Positions 43,319 through 52,673 of a stretch of DNA of 64,000 nucleotides are shown here, one piece after another. The stretch spans positions 3,410,001 to 3,474,000 of the forward strand of contig NZ_CP046122.1 in the NCBI RefSeq assembly GCF_009707365.1, given 5' to 3'. The notes under the pieces were generated by a model. The model was not told the DNA's origin and ran no database searches. It saw nothing but the letters and a program-made list of their open reading frames with translations. Source of the DNA: Microlunatus sp. Gsoil 973. GTDB lineage: Bacteria > Actinomycetota > Actinomycetes > Propionibacteriales > Propionibacteriaceae. Every line of letters begins with the position of its first letter. The first letter of the stretch is position 1. The position numbers and the translations under genes are program-made.

Positions 43319-44527
43319 ATGAGCCAACAAGCGACATCGGTTGGTACCCGTGAACTGTCCATCGGCCTTGTCGGCTTCGGCATGCGCGCCGGACTCTGGC
43401 GCTATGCCCACCGGCCGGACGATCCGACGCTGCCCAGCCGCGTCACGATCGTCTGTGATGTCGGCGAACGCGGGCGGGCGGACGCCCGCAAGGCGCTACC
43501 GGAGGCCGAGATCACCGACGATCTTGATCGGCTTCTTGCCTCAGGCATCGACGCGGTGCTGGTGACCACTCCGGATGATCAACATTTCCCGGTGGCGCTG
43601 AAAGCGTTGCAGGCCGGGGTTGCGGTCTTCTGCGAGAAGCCGCTGGCGATCACCATCGAGGACTGTGACTCCCTGCTGCAGACCGCGATGCAGACCGGGA
43701 CCCGGCTCTACGTCGGCCACAACATGCGTCACATGCCCATGGTCCGCCAGATGCGCGAGCTGATCACCAGTGGTCGGATCGGGGAGGTCAAGGCGATCTG
43801 GTGCCGGCACTTCGTGGGCAACGGCGGCGACTTCTACTTCAAGGACTGGCACGCCGATCGCAGCCGGTCCACCGGTCTGTTGCTGCAGAAGGGCGCCCAT
43901 GATCTTGATGTGATCCACTGGCTGGCCGGAGGCTACAGCGAGACGGTGACGGCGATGGGCGACCTGATGGTCTACGGCAACATCGCCGATCGTGCCGATC
44001 ACAGCGAGGAGCGGATGCCGGAGTGGTACAGCCTGGACAACTGGCCGCCGACCGAGCTCACCGGGCTGAACGAGGTGGTCGACGTCGAGGATGTGTCGAT
44101 GATGCAGATGCGGCTGGACAACGGGGTGCTCGCGTCGTACGAGCAGTGTCATTTCACCCCGGACTACTGGCGCAACTACACGGTGATCGGCACCAGGGGC
44201 CGGATCGAGAATCTCGGTGACGGACCGGGCGACAAGATCGTGATCTGGGACCGCCGCCACGACGGCAGTGCCGAACCGGACGAGACGGTGATCATCGGTG
44301 CCGCCGACGGTGGCAGCCATGGTGGCGCCGATCCCCGGCTGATGGAGGAGTTCCTGCGGTTCGCGGCCGACGGTGGCATCACCGACACCTCGCCGGTGGC
44401 CGCCCGCCAGGCCGTGGCTGCGGGTGTCATCGCCACCCAGTCACTGCGCTCGGACAGCTCTGCCCGTCGAGTCCCGCCGCTCCCCCAGGAGTTGATCGAC
44501 TACTTCGAGAACGGCCAGTCCCGCTGA
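43319..44527 (+). CDS. Gfo/Idh/MocA-family oxidoreductase
   Basis: A 402-residue NAD(P)-dependent sugar or inositol dehydrogenase. The Rossmann domain shows IGLVGFGMRAGLW (slightly unusual loop), LVTTPDDQHFPVALKALQAG and the cofactor/catalytic motif FCEKPLAI. The C-terminal beta-sheet domain contains GLLLQKGAHDLDVIHWLAGG, which carries the catalytic His/Lys region seen in the family. The substrate is unknown; the LacI partner suggests a sugar or polyol signal. ATG 43319 is chosen, with GAAAG upstream. It is followed by a long hairpin. Confidence 0.92.
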   Translation: MSQQATSVGTRELSIGLVGFGMRAGLWRYAHRPDDPTLPSRVTIVCDVGERGRADARKALPEAEITDDLDRLLASGIDAVLVTTPDDQHFPVALKALQAGVAVFCEKPLAITIEDCDSLLQTAMQTGTRLYVGHNMRHMPMVRQMRELITSGRIGEVKAIWCRHFVGNGGDFYFKDWHADRSRSTGLLLQKGAHDLDVIHWLAGGYSETVTAMGDLMVYGNIADRADHSEERMPEWYSLDNWPPTELTGLNEVVDVEDVSMMQMRLDNGVLASYEQCHFTPDYWRNYTVIGTRGRIENLGDGPGDKIVIWDRRHDGSAEPDETVIIGAADGGSHGGADPRLMEEFLRFAADGGITDTSPVAARQAVAAGVIATQSLRSDSSARRVPPLPQELIDYFENGQSR

Positions 44528-44534
44528 CACCCGC

Positions 44535-44634
44535 CGAGGGGTCACAAAATCCCTCATCTGGGCGGAGTGTCGCCGGGCGCGCTGCGCGCTGTCCGGCGAC
44601 ACGCCGCCCAGATTGAGGATTTTGTGACCCCTCG
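44535..44634. terminator. 100-bp near-perfect inverted repeat between convergent genes
   Basis: Arms start CGAGGGGTCACAAAATCC at 44535 and end with the complement at 44634. The outer 18 bases pair exactly, then three mismatches, ten more pairs, one mismatch and ten more pairs, leaving a short GC-rich apex. It lies 8 bp after the dehydrogenase stop and 12 bp before the exporter stop, so it can end both transcripts. Its length is far beyond a normal terminator, and a small MITE-like origin is possible. Confidence 0.65.
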
Positions 44635-44646
44635 CCGTCTGGGGCG

Positions 44647-46629
44647 TCAGGAGGTCCAGGCGCGCCAGAGAGCCGCGTACTCACCGTCGGCCTCGAGCAG
44701 CTCGTGATGACTGCCCAGCTCGGCGATCCGACCATCGATCACCACCGCGATCCGATCGGCATCGTGCGCGGTGTGCAACCGGTGCGCGATCGCAACGACG
44801 GTCCGGTCCTCCAACAGCGCCGCCATCGAACCCTCCAGATGACGGGCGGTCCGCGGATCGATCAACGACGTCGCCTCGTCCAGTACCAGAGTGTGCGGAT
44901 CCGCGACCACCAACCTGGCCAGCGCGATCTGCTGCGCCTGGGCCGGAGTCAGCGCCGCGTTGCCGGAGCCGATCATGGTGTCCAGACCGTTGGGCAGCCG
45001 TTCCACCCAGTCCCACGCGTCGACCGTCCTCAGTGCGTTGATCACCACCTCGTCGGGCGAGTCCTCCCGGGCCAGCACGATGTTGTCCCGGATGGTGCCC
45101 ACGAACACGTGGTGTTCCTGGGTGACCAGTGACACCTCGGTCCGCAGTTGATCAAGCGGCAGCTTCACCAGATCCACGCCGCCGACGGTCACTCGGCCGG
45201 TGCGCGGCCCGTTGATGCCGGACAACAAGCGGCCGAGCGTCGACTTGCCCGAACCACTCGGGCCGACGATCGCCAACCGCTCACCCGGCTGCAGATCAAG
45301 ATCAACACCGTGCAGGACGTCGTGCCCCTCGCGGTAGGCGAACCGCAGATCATCACCGTGCAGATGTGAATCGGCCGGCTGTTCTGCTCCCGGCTCCCGG
45401 TCCTGCGGCACCGCAGCGATACCCAGCAGACGGGTCGTCGAGGCGACCCCCACCTGCAACCGGTCGATGTTGTAGATCAACTGATCCAGCGGCCCGACGA
45501 CGGCCTGGATGTACAGCGTCGCGGCCGTGATCTGGCCCAGGGTGACCCAGCCGTTGGCGTAACCGAGGCCGCCGAGCAGGATCGTCCAGACCAGTGGCGA
45601 GTTGTAGGCGACATCGATCACGCCGAACAACAGGTTCCGCAACGACATCGTGTAGCGCTCGGCCTGGGCGGACTCCTCGATGTCCTCGTCGGTCAACTCG
45701 ATCCGCTTCTGTTGCAGGCCGAGAGCCTCGACGGTCCGGGCCCCTTCGACGGTCTCGGTCAGTGACGTGTTGATCTTGGAGTAGGTGCCACCTTCGGTGA
45801 TGTACCCCATCGGCGCCCGCTTGAAGTAGCGCCGCACCGACATCCACAACGGCACCGCCGAGACCAGGATGGGCAGCGCCAGGAGCGGGGAGTTCAGCAC
45901 CATCGCGACGATGGTCAGCACCGTGGTGATCAAGGCGATGACGGCCTGCGGCAGACCCCAGCGGACCGATTCGCTCATCGTCCCGACGTCTCTGGTCACC
46001 CGGGTGACCAGGTCGCCGCTGCTGGCACTTTCCACCCGGCTCAGCGGCAACCGCAGGACGGTGCGGACGATGTACTCGCGCGCCGCGGCCAGCAGGTCCT
46101 GTCCGAAGATCGCCGCGGAGCAGCTGGCGCCGAAGGTGAAGACGGCCTGCACGACGATGACTCCGATCACCACGACCGCCAGGCCGTCGATGGTCGCCGT
46201 CACTGTGCCCTCGGCCCGTGCCACGTCGACCAACCGGCCGAGGATCCTCGGCACCACCAGGCCGGCGATCGCAGCCAGCCCGTTCATGATCAGCAACAGC
46301 ACCGCCAGGGCGCGCCGCCTGGTGAGCAGGGTCTTGATGAAATCGGCAACCGCCGGCCAACCGGCGACCGGCAGCCCGCGGACCGGATTCCGCGACTGGG
46401 CGTAGAACTCCTGGGCACGACGCTCCCGCAACAGGTGTCGGCGTCTCCACGCCCGCAACCGCTCGCGCACCGTCGCGGTCTCCGGCGGTCGCAGTTCGTC
46501 CGGTACCCGGCGTGGCAGGCTGCCGGCGGCCGACCGCTTGGTCCGGTCGTAGTCCCAGGTGGCCGCCGAGTCCGCCATCGGAGCGAACACGGTATCGGCC
46601 GTCCCCACGGCCGAGCCGGTCCGGTTCAT
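44647..46629 (-). CDS. ABC exporter half, catalytic subunit of a heterodimer
   Basis: A 660-residue exporter with an N-terminal six-helix domain (about 105-390) and a C-terminal nucleotide-binding domain. Walker A GPSGSGKST (~455), Walker B TLVLDEATS (~575) and switch His AIAHRL are intact. Its signature is ALTPAQAQQ (~558) instead of LSGGQ. In the upstream partner the pattern is reversed, so the pair can form exactly one normal ATP site: Walker A/B and His from this chain with LSGGQ from the partner. The ATG overlaps the partner's stop (ATGA). The substrate is unknown; peptide, lipid or drug export are all possible. Confidence 0.93.
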   Translation of the reverse strand: MNRTGSAVGTADTVFAPMADSAATWDYDRTKRSAAGSLPRRVPDELRPPETATVRERLRAWRRRHLLRERRAQEFYAQSRNPVRGLPVAGWPAVADFIKTLLTRRRALAVLLLIMNGLAAIAGLVVPRILGRLVDVARAEGTVTATIDGLAVVVIGVIVVQAVFTFGASCSAAIFGQDLLAAAREYIVRTVLRLPLSRVESASSGDLVTRVTRDVGTMSESVRWGLPQAVIALITTVLTIVAMVLNSPLLALPILVSAVPLWMSVRRYFKRAPMGYITEGGTYSKINTSLTETVEGARTVEALGLQQKRIELTDEDIEESAQAERYTMSLRNLLFGVIDVAYNSPLVWTILLGGLGYANGWVTLGQITAATLYIQAVVGPLDQLIYNIDRLQVGVASTTRLLGIAAVPQDREPGAEQPADSHLHGDDLRFAYREGHDVLHGVDLDLQPGERLAIVGPSGSGKSTLGRLLSGINGPRTGRVTVGGVDLVKLPLDQLRTEVSLVTQEHHVFVGTIRDNIVLAREDSPDEVVINALRTVDAWDWVERLPNGLDTMIGSGNAALTPAQAQQIALARLVVADPHTLVLDEATSLIDPRTARHLEGSMAALLEDRTVVAIAHRLHTAHDADRIAVVIDGRIAELGSHHELLEADGEYAALWRAWTS

Positions 46630-48674
46630 CGTTGTCCTCCGTCGAATTCGGTCTCGAGGTGTCCGGTGGTTGCGCCGGTCAACTGCGGGGCGCTGATCTC
46701 ATCCGTTTCGTCGTCCAGTGCGCGGGTGACGACCCGGCCGTATCGCGGATCACCGGCCAGAAGCTGATCATGGGTGCCGACGGCGGCGATCTTGCCGTCG
46801 CTCAAGAGGGCGACCCGGTCGGCATAGTGCAGCAACAACGGCGAGGCGGTCACCACGATCGTCGTCCGGCCCTTCCGGTGTTCGGTCAACCGCTCCGCGA
46901 TCATCGCCTCGGTGTGCGCATCGACGGCCGACGTCGGCTCGACCAGCACGAGCACCTCAGCATCGACAGCCAGGGCCCTGGCCAGAACGAGCCGCTGGCG
47001 CTGCCCGCCGGACAGGCCACGACCCCGCTCGTCCAACCGGCCCTGCCAGCCACCGGGCATCGCCTCGTACACGTCCTCGGCCGCGGCCGTGCGCATCGCC
47101 CGTTCCGCCTGCTCCAGGTTGAGCCGGCCGTGCGGATCGATCGCCTCCTGCAACGTTCCGGCGAACACCATGCTGTTGGTGTCGCTGACCAGGACCGTCC
47201 GTCGGACGGCTTCGAGTGACGCATCGGCCAGATCGACGTCGCCGATCCGTACGCCCCAGCGGCCGCTGGCTGCCTCGCGGTCGGCGATCATCAGCTCACG
47301 CCGCTGACGCTCACGATCGGCACGGGCCCGGCGGGCGGCACGGCCCTTCAGCGTTTCCGGAACCTCCATGCTGACCGGTTCCCGATCGACGACCAGATAC
47401 CGGCCGAGCCGGTCGGCCAGCGCTGCGGACGCGTCGGGCACGGCCGAGACGACCATGGTCAACTCACCCGGCTCGGCACGAAAACCGGTCTGCTCATCGA
47501 CGATCGGAGCACCGAGTGGCAGCGGTGCCGGGTCGGCGGGTTCGGACCACGGCGGCTCCTGTTCCAGGACGGCGACCGTCTTGGTCGCCGAGACCAGCGC
47601 GCGGACGGCCTTCTGGGCCAGCTCGAAGAAGGTGCGGATCGGCGAGACCATGAACAGGGCGTACCCGAAGAAGCTGACCAGCTGTCCGACGGTCAGCTCC
47701 CCGGCAAGCACCTCCCGCGCACCCAGCCAGGTCAGGCCGATCAGGAACAACCCGGAGAACAGCACACTGGTGGACTCGGTCACCGCCTGCCAGACACCGG
47801 CGGCGACGCCGGCGCGACGGACACTCTGGGACTGCTCGGCGTAATTCTCGCCGAAGGTCCGCTCGCCGCCGACGCCGCGCAGGATCCGCAGGCCGGCAAC
47901 GATGTCGGTTGCCATCGAGGTCAGCTTCGACGACCGGTTCCGCTCGATCGCCTGGCGCCGCTGCAACGGCCGCAGCAGAGGAAGCGCGATCAACAACAAC
48001 ACCGGGGCGGCGATCAGGACCAGCACACCCAGCAACGGCGAGGTCGACAACACGATGCCGGCGACGATCAGGAAGGCCACCAGCGATCCGACCGCTCGGG
48101 AGAAGACCTCGGTCAGCGCGCCGAACTGATCACTGTCGGAGGACGAGACGCTGAGCACCTCACCGGTCGGTGTCCGCTGTGGCAGTACGTGTCCGAGGTG
48201 GCCGGTCTTGCGCGCAACCAGCTTGGTCGTCCGGTACAGCGCGAGTAGCCAGCTGCGTACGACCCAGGTATGACCCAGGATGCCGAAGCCCGCCCCGATG
48301 ATGATCACCGCCAGCAGCAGGACTGCCCAGAACACCAGCGAACCGGCGGAGTGAGCCGAGATCCCCTGATCGACGGCGCGGCCGATCAGGAACGGGCCGA
48401 GCGTGCCGGGCATCATCCACAGCACCGCCACGCCCGCCCCGGCCAGCACGACATCCGCCTGCTGCCGGATCAACCAGAACAGGAACCGGAACGGGCCGCG
48501 GGTATCGGGTTGGCCTGCCGATCCTCGGGTCCGACGGCTCGTCCGGCGATCCGGATCTCCGGTGCGTCGGATGGACCCGGTACTGGTGGTCCGGGCCTCC
48601 TCGAGAGCTGGCTGGTCCGCAGGCTGTCGGACCGCTGTTGTGAAACCGGGAACAGCCGGCGGGAAGTCGTGCAT
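46626..48674 (-). CDS. ABC exporter half with degenerate nucleotide-binding motifs
   Basis: A 682-residue exporter, paired with the next gene by an ATGA overlap. A polar ~65-residue tail is followed by a six-helix domain. Its nucleotide-binding domain has lost nearly all catalytic elements: the Walker A position reads SAVPDASA (~407) with no Lys, the Q-loop reads SDTN, Walker B reads VLVLVEPTSAVD with Val for the metal Asp (Glu kept), and the switch His is replaced by TASP. The signature LSGGQRQR (~554) is intact. It can therefore only complement the partner's ATP site. A long insert (MEVPETLKGRAARRARADRE) after the Walker A region is unusual. Confidence 0.93.
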   Translation of the reverse strand: MHDFPPAVPGFTTAVRQPADQPALEEARTTSTGSIRRTGDPDRRTSRRTRGSAGQPDTRGPFRFLFWLIRQQADVVLAGAGVAVLWMMPGTLGPFLIGRAVDQGISAHSAGSLVFWAVLLLAVIIIGAGFGILGHTWVVRSWLLALYRTTKLVARKTGHLGHVLPQRTPTGEVLSVSSSDSDQFGALTEVFSRAVGSLVAFLIVAGIVLSTSPLLGVLVLIAAPVLLLIALPLLRPLQRRQAIERNRSSKLTSMATDIVAGLRILRGVGGERTFGENYAEQSQSVRRAGVAAGVWQAVTESTSVLFSGLFLIGLTWLGAREVLAGELTVGQLVSFFGYALFMVSPIRTFFELAQKAVRALVSATKTVAVLEQEPPWSEPADPAPLPLGAPIVDEQTGFRAEPGELTMVVSAVPDASAALADRLGRYLVVDREPVSMEVPETLKGRAARRARADRERQRRELMIADREAASGRWGVRIGDVDLADASLEAVRRTVLVSDTNSMVFAGTLQEAIDPHGRLNLEQAERAMRTAAAEDVYEAMPGGWQGRLDERGRGLSGGQRQRLVLARALAVDAEVLVLVEPTSAVDAHTEAMIAERLTEHRKGRTTIVVTASPLLLHYADRVALLSDGKIAAVGTHDQLLAGDPRYGRVVTRALDDETDEISAPQLTGATTGHLETEFDGGQR

Positions 48675-48804
48675 AGCCGGACAAGCGTATGCGGATTTTC
48701 CCAGAACCTGCCATTGGTTTTGCCGTTTCCGCGATCGGGTATTCGCTGACTTTGCCCGCCGGGTGCGGTGAACGAATCCGGGCTTCCACTCCTAGGATCG
48801 AATC

Positions 48805-49407
48805 ATGACCGAACAGCAGCAACCTCAAAGCAACGAGCAGTCGACCGGGACGCCGCCGGTGGCAGGTCAGACCGAGGACGGCCGGGTCTTCGTGGTCGCG
48901 CCGCAGGCGATGGCCGTCGAGCGGGCCCCTGAGGTGGATGAGGGCACGAACGAGGAGCGCGAGTCGTCGGTCACGGACATGGTCGAGCAGCCGGCCAAGG
49001 TGATGCGGATCGGCAATATGATCAGGCAATTGTTGGACGAAGTGAAGTCGGCTCCATTGGACGAGGCTTCACGGCAACGCCTGCGTGATATCCATTCCGC
49101 ATCCATTGCGGAGTTGAAAGACGGTTTGGCCCCGGAACTCGTTGAGGAATTGGACCGACTGGCACTTCCGTTCGCCAGTGATCAAGCCCCCAGTGATGCC
49201 GAGTTGCGGATTGCACAAGCCCAATTGGTGGGCTGGCTCGAGGGCCTTTTCCATGGAATCCAGACTGCGCTGTTCGCCCAGCAGATGGCTGCCCGGGCGC
49301 AGTTGGAGCAGATGCGCCGCGCCCTGCCGCCGGGCGTGATGCCCGGCCAGGGGCAGCCACTGCAGCAGCCGGATCCCCGCGGGCGTGCCGACGGCATGTA
49401 CCTGTAG
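48805..49407 (+). CDS. bpa: Bacterial proteasome activator Bpa
   Basis: A 200-residue ring-forming activator of the 20S proteasome, ATP-independent. The four-helix core is clear: VTDMVEQPAKVMRIGNMIRQ, LDEASRQRLRDIHSASIAEL and QLVGWLEGLFHGIQTALFAQ. The C-terminus is GMYL, close to the GQYL motif whose Tyr-Leu end docks into the proteasome pockets. A poorly conserved N-terminal tail is rich in Gln. It implies that 20S proteasome genes (prcBA) lie elsewhere. It is divergent from the ABC exporter pair. Confidence 0.93.
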   Translation: MTEQQQPQSNEQSTGTPPVAGQTEDGRVFVVAPQAMAVERAPEVDEGTNEERESSVTDMVEQPAKVMRIGNMIRQLLDEVKSAPLDEASRQRLRDIHSASIAELKDGLAPELVEELDRLALPFASDQAPSDAELRIAQAQLVGWLEGLFHGIQTALFAQQMAARAQLEQMRRALPPGVMPGQGQPLQQPDPRGRADGMYL

Positions 49408-49833
49408 CACCCCGGTCCGGGGCGAGAACAGTTGCGTTTTTGATTAGTACGTTTCAGGCCACCTGTCAACCATTGGAAATACGCAACTCCCCTACATTTA
49501 TGGTCGCCGGTTATGCAACGCCATTCCGTCCCGGGAATGACATAGATCCTTCTCTGGACTGATTCCCCCGCACCGAGTATTCCGGTTAACTGACATTGCG
49601 CGCTCGGGATGAGCCCGCGGACGTTTGATCCCCGGTCGGGGTGGTTCTCGCCCAGCCAGGTCGAGGCCGAGTCCGGCCAGTCCGCCGGAACGGGTGATCG
49701 CACGTCCGTCCATGTCAGTTTGGGAACGGCAGCCGATCCCGACTCTCCCAGATCCACGGGAACCGGCCTGTCGACCCGCACGTCTCAGGGCAACAACACG
49801 TCCTGCCTGAGAGACCACAAGGGGATGTCAGTA
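49408..49833. other. Long leader between bpa and the WhiB gene
   Basis: No gene is visible in these 426 bp, and the first ~170 are more A+T-rich than the surroundings. CCCCGG-T-CCGGGG (49410-49422) followed by TTTTT at 49437-49441 could terminate bpa. GTTGCGTTTTT (49431-49441) and AAATACGCAAC (49477-49487) are inverted arms matching at 10 of 11 positions, 35 bp apart. The rest probably includes the WhiB promoter and a long untranslated leader, a usual feature of WhiB genes. Confidence 0.45.
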
Positions 49834-50421
49834 ATGACTACGTTCGACGATCGCAGTACGCAGGCAGCAACCGGCTGCGTACAGTTCGCTGATCTGTTCC
49901 AGGACAGCCTGCTGGAGGAGCCGCCGACCAGCAGCGCGCCGGCCGCTGTCCGGCATCGTTACGCGGGACTGGCCGAGCGCGCAGGTGAGATCTGCGCCGA
50001 GTGCCCGATAGTCCGCAGCTGTCTGTACGACGCCGTCGTCCGGCACGATGTGTCCGGCTACGTCGCCGGCACCACTCAGCGGCAGCGCATCGATATCCGC
50101 CGCCGCCTCGGAATCGTCGTCGATCCGGAGGACTTCGACACCTTCGCCGGCGCCACCGCACGCAATCGTCCGGTCGATCATGAAGAGGTCATCCGCCTCC
50201 GTCGCGCCAATCCGGACGAGACACTCGAATCGATCGCCCAACGGCTGGGGTGTTCGTTGTCCACGGTGAAGCGGCATCTGCGTCGGGAACGCGCCGCACG
50301 CACCACAAGGAGCGGGATCACGCCGATCCGTCGGTCACTGCCGACGATGTCGCAGGTGCTGGCCGCGGCCGCACAGGTGATCTCTCCGCTGCGCAGCCGC
50401 TCCGAGCGTCGCGCCGCCTGA
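49834..50421 (+). CDS. WhiB-family iron-sulfur regulator with added C-terminal HTH
   Basis: A 195-residue WhiB-like protein. The four cluster ligands are Cys15, Cys54, Cys57 and Cys63 (ATGCVQF and EICAECPIVRSC, the C-x2-C-x5-C spacing of the family). The usual G(V/I)WGG turn is GYVAGTTQRQR here. WhiB proteins are normally 80-140 residues; this one has a further ~95, including EETLxxIA-like DETLESIAQRLGCSLSTVKR that looks like a second helix-turn-helix. ATG 49834 follows AAGGGG at nine bases; ATG 49825 is an alternative. Targets are unknown. Convergent with the HAD gene, sharing a hairpin. Confidence 0.88.
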   Translation: MTTFDDRSTQAATGCVQFADLFQDSLLEEPPTSSAPAAVRHRYAGLAERAGEICAECPIVRSCLYDAVVRHDVSGYVAGTTQRQRIDIRRRLGIVVDPEDFDTFAGATARNRPVDHEEVIRLRRANPDETLESIAQRLGCSLSTVKRHLRRERAARTTRSGITPIRRSLPTMSQVLAAAAQVISPLRSRSERRAA

Positions 50422-50457
50422 CCCGGTGGGTGTGAGCGACCGCTCACACCCACCGGG
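50422..50457. terminator. Perfect 17-bp hairpin shared by convergent genes
   Basis: CCCGGTGGGTGTGAGCG (50422-50438) pairs perfectly with 50441-50457 around an AC centre. It starts directly after the WhiB stop and includes the last codons (Arg-Trp-Val-stop) of the convergent HAD gene in its right arm. It should terminate both transcripts. Confidence 0.8.
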
Positions 50458-51226
50458 ACAGCTCTTCGACAGTGCCGCCGTCGTCGAACCGGCCGGTCAC
50501 GTGATCGGCGATGTCCTTCACCTCGTCGGGGGCATCGCCCAGCGCCACGCCACGACCGGCCCAGCTGAGCATCTCCAGGTCGTTGCGGCCGTCGCCCATC
50601 GCCAACACCTCGGACGGATCGATCGAGAGGCCCGCGGCAACATCGGCCAGTGCAGTCCCCTTGTTCACGCCCTCCGGGACAATGTCCAGCCAGGCGCTCC
50701 AGCCGATGAAGTAGCTACATCCGGTCAGGCCGAGACTGTTCGCCATGTCGACGAACTCCTGGTCGGTGCTGCTCGGATCACGCAGGATCACCCGGGTCAC
50801 CGGCTTGGCGATCATGTCGGCGACATCACTGATGATCATCTCGCCGGTCAGGTCGCCGTCGGGGAACGTCCCGCTCACCCGGTATCCGCGCCCGACCTCC
50901 TCGACCGCGACCAACGTGTTCGGCTTGTGGGCCAGCACCCGGCGGACCACCTCCGAGGCATCGAACGTGACCGATCGCAGCACCTCGGTCGGCGGATAGC
51001 GCACCTCGACCGCACCGTTGGAGCACACCACAGGACCGGCCGGCAGCTGCAGGTCGTCGACGATCGGCCGGGTGCCCTGCCAGGACCGGCCGGTGGCCAG
51101 CACGACACGGATGTCGTTCTTGATCAACTTCCCGACCACGTCGCGAATGGGGTCGGGAAGCTTGCCGTCCCGGTCGACGACGGTGCCGTCGACGTCGAGC
51201 GCGACGAGTTTGGGGCGCCAGTTCAT
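50444..51226 (-). CDS. HAD-superfamily (Cof-type) phosphatase
   Basis: A 260-residue haloacid-dehalogenase phosphatase. Motif I is [14 protein letters not shown] with the nucleophilic Asp, motif II is [10 protein letters not shown], and motif III/IV is [10 protein letters not shown] and [13 protein letters not shown], where the Asp pair binds Mg. The cap domain lies between motifs II and III, as in Cof-type sugar-phosphate phosphatases. ATG 51226 overlaps the serS stop as ATGA, so it is translated together with serS; longer in-frame starts are unlikely. Its 3' end lies inside a terminator hairpin. The substrate is unknown. Confidence 0.9.
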   Translation of the reverse strand: MNWRPKLVALDVDGTVVDRDGKLPDPIRDVVGKLIKNDIRVVLATGRSWQGTRPIVDDLQLPAGPVVCSNGAVEVRYPPTEVLRSVTFDASEVVRRVLAHKPNTLVAVEEVGRGYRVSGTFPDGDLTGEMIISDVADMIAKPVTRVILRDPSSTDQEFVDMANSLGLTGCSYFIGWSAWLDIVPEGVNKGTALADVAAGLSIDPSEVLAMGDGRNDLEMLSWAGRGVALGDAPDEVKDIADHVTGRFDDGGTVEELSRWV

Positions 51227-52527
51227 CGAGCCTGACTGCCTGATGCTCGCGCATCGGTGAGCGGCACCAGTCGATCCCGTCCGGCGAGGAAGGGCCGCAG
51301 CGCAACCGGCACGTACACACTCCCGTCGGCCTGCTGATGGTTTTCCAGCAGGGCGATGATCGTCCGGGTGATCGCGCACAGTGTCCCGTTCAACGTCGCC
51401 ACCGGCGCCGTACCGTTGCCGAAGCGCGCCCGGATGTTCAGCCGACGCGCCTGGAACTCGGTGCAGTTGGAGGTCGAAGTGATCTCCCGATACCGCTGCT
51501 GGCTGGGGATCCAGGCGTAACAGTCGAACTTTCGGGCGGCGCTCAGACCAAGATCACCGGCAGCCAGCTCGAGGACCTGGAACGGCAGCTCCAACATGCT
51601 GATGAAGTCCTTCTCGAATCCCAGCAGACGTTGGTGTTCTGCCTCCGAATCCGCCGGGTCGCAGTAGGAGAACATCTCGACCTTGTCGAACCAATGCACC
51701 CGGAAGATGCCGCGAGTGTCCTTGCCGTACGAACCCGCCTCACGCCGGAAGCTCGGGCTGTAGCCGGCGTAGCGCAGCGGCAGCTTCGCGGCGTCCAGGA
51801 TCTCGTCGGAATGGTACGCGGCCAACGGCACCTCGGCCGTTCCGACCAGGTAGAGGTCATCGGCTTCCAGCCGGTAGACGTCCTCGGCCGCCTGGCCGAG
51901 GAATCCGGTCCCCTCCATCGCTTGCGGCTTGACCAGGGCAGGCGGGATCATCGGGGTGAACCCGTTGCCGATCGCCGTCTGCATGGCCAGGTTGATCAGC
52001 GCAAGTTCCAGTTCGGCGCCGACGCCGGTCAGGTAGTAGAACCGGGATCCGGAGACCTTGGCGCCACGGGGCACGTCGATCGCACCGAGCGCTTCGCCGA
52101 GGTCGAGATGATCACGAACGGTGATGCCTTCGGCGGCGAAGTCCCGCGGCGCGCCGACGGTCTCCTTGACGACGTAGTCGTCCTCACCGCCCTCGGGGAC
52201 GTCGTCGAAGACCAGATTCCCGACGCCGAGCAACAGCTCGTTGAACTCGGCCTCCAGTTCCTTGGCCGTGGCCTCGTTGGTCTTGACCTGCTCGGAGAGT
52301 TCCTTGGTCTTGGCCAGCAGCGCGGTCTTCTCCTCACCCTGTGCCTTGGGAATCTGCTTGCCCAGGTCCTTCTGCTCGGCTCGCGCGGATTCGTACGCCG
52401 CAATCGCCTGCCGCCTCGACTCGTCGACTCCGACCAGCTTGTCGACCAGGTCGACCGACTCGCCACGGGCGAGTTGGGACCGGCGGATGCGGTCAGGATC
52501 GGTACGAAGCAAGCGAGCGTCAATCAC
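51223..52527 (-). CDS. serS: Seryl-tRNA synthetase
   Basis: A 434-residue class II synthetase that charges tRNA-Ser. The N-terminal ~110 residues form the long coiled coil ([20 protein letters not shown]) that recognises the long variable arm. The catalytic domain has motif 2 [20 protein letters not shown] and motif 3 [19 protein letters not shown], with Ser-specific [17 protein letters not shown] between them. It starts at ATG 52527 and couples to the HAD phosphatase. Its two substrate tRNAs (GCT and TGA) are both within the window. Confidence 0.97.
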   Translation of the reverse strand: MIDARLLRTDPDRIRRSQLARGESVDLVDKLVGVDESRRQAIAAYESARAEQKDLGKQIPKAQGEEKTALLAKTKELSEQVKTNEATAKELEAEFNELLLGVGNLVFDDVPEGGEDDYVVKETVGAPRDFAAEGITVRDHLDLGEALGAIDVPRGAKVSGSRFYYLTGVGAELELALINLAMQTAIGNGFTPMIPPALVKPQAMEGTGFLGQAAEDVYRLEADDLYLVGTAEVPLAAYHSDEILDAAKLPLRYAGYSPSFRREAGSYGKDTRGIFRVHWFDKVEMFSYCDPADSEAEHQRLLGFEKDFISMLELPFQVLELAAGDLGLSAARKFDCYAWIPSQQRYREITSTSNCTEFQARRLNIRARFGNGTAPVATLNGTLCAITRTIIALLENHQQADGSVYVPVALRPFLAGRDRLVPLTDARASGSQAR

Positions 52528-52673
52528 GCGTCCAGCCTACTTGGCGGCCCGGCAGGGTCGACGAGCCCTTTTCTGCCCGTCGTCTGGTGCCCAGCACGCC
52601 CGCTCGGCCGGCATTGCCTGCAGATGCTCGACTCCGCCGGATGCGGGCAGCTGCATGCGATGATGGCTGCACC

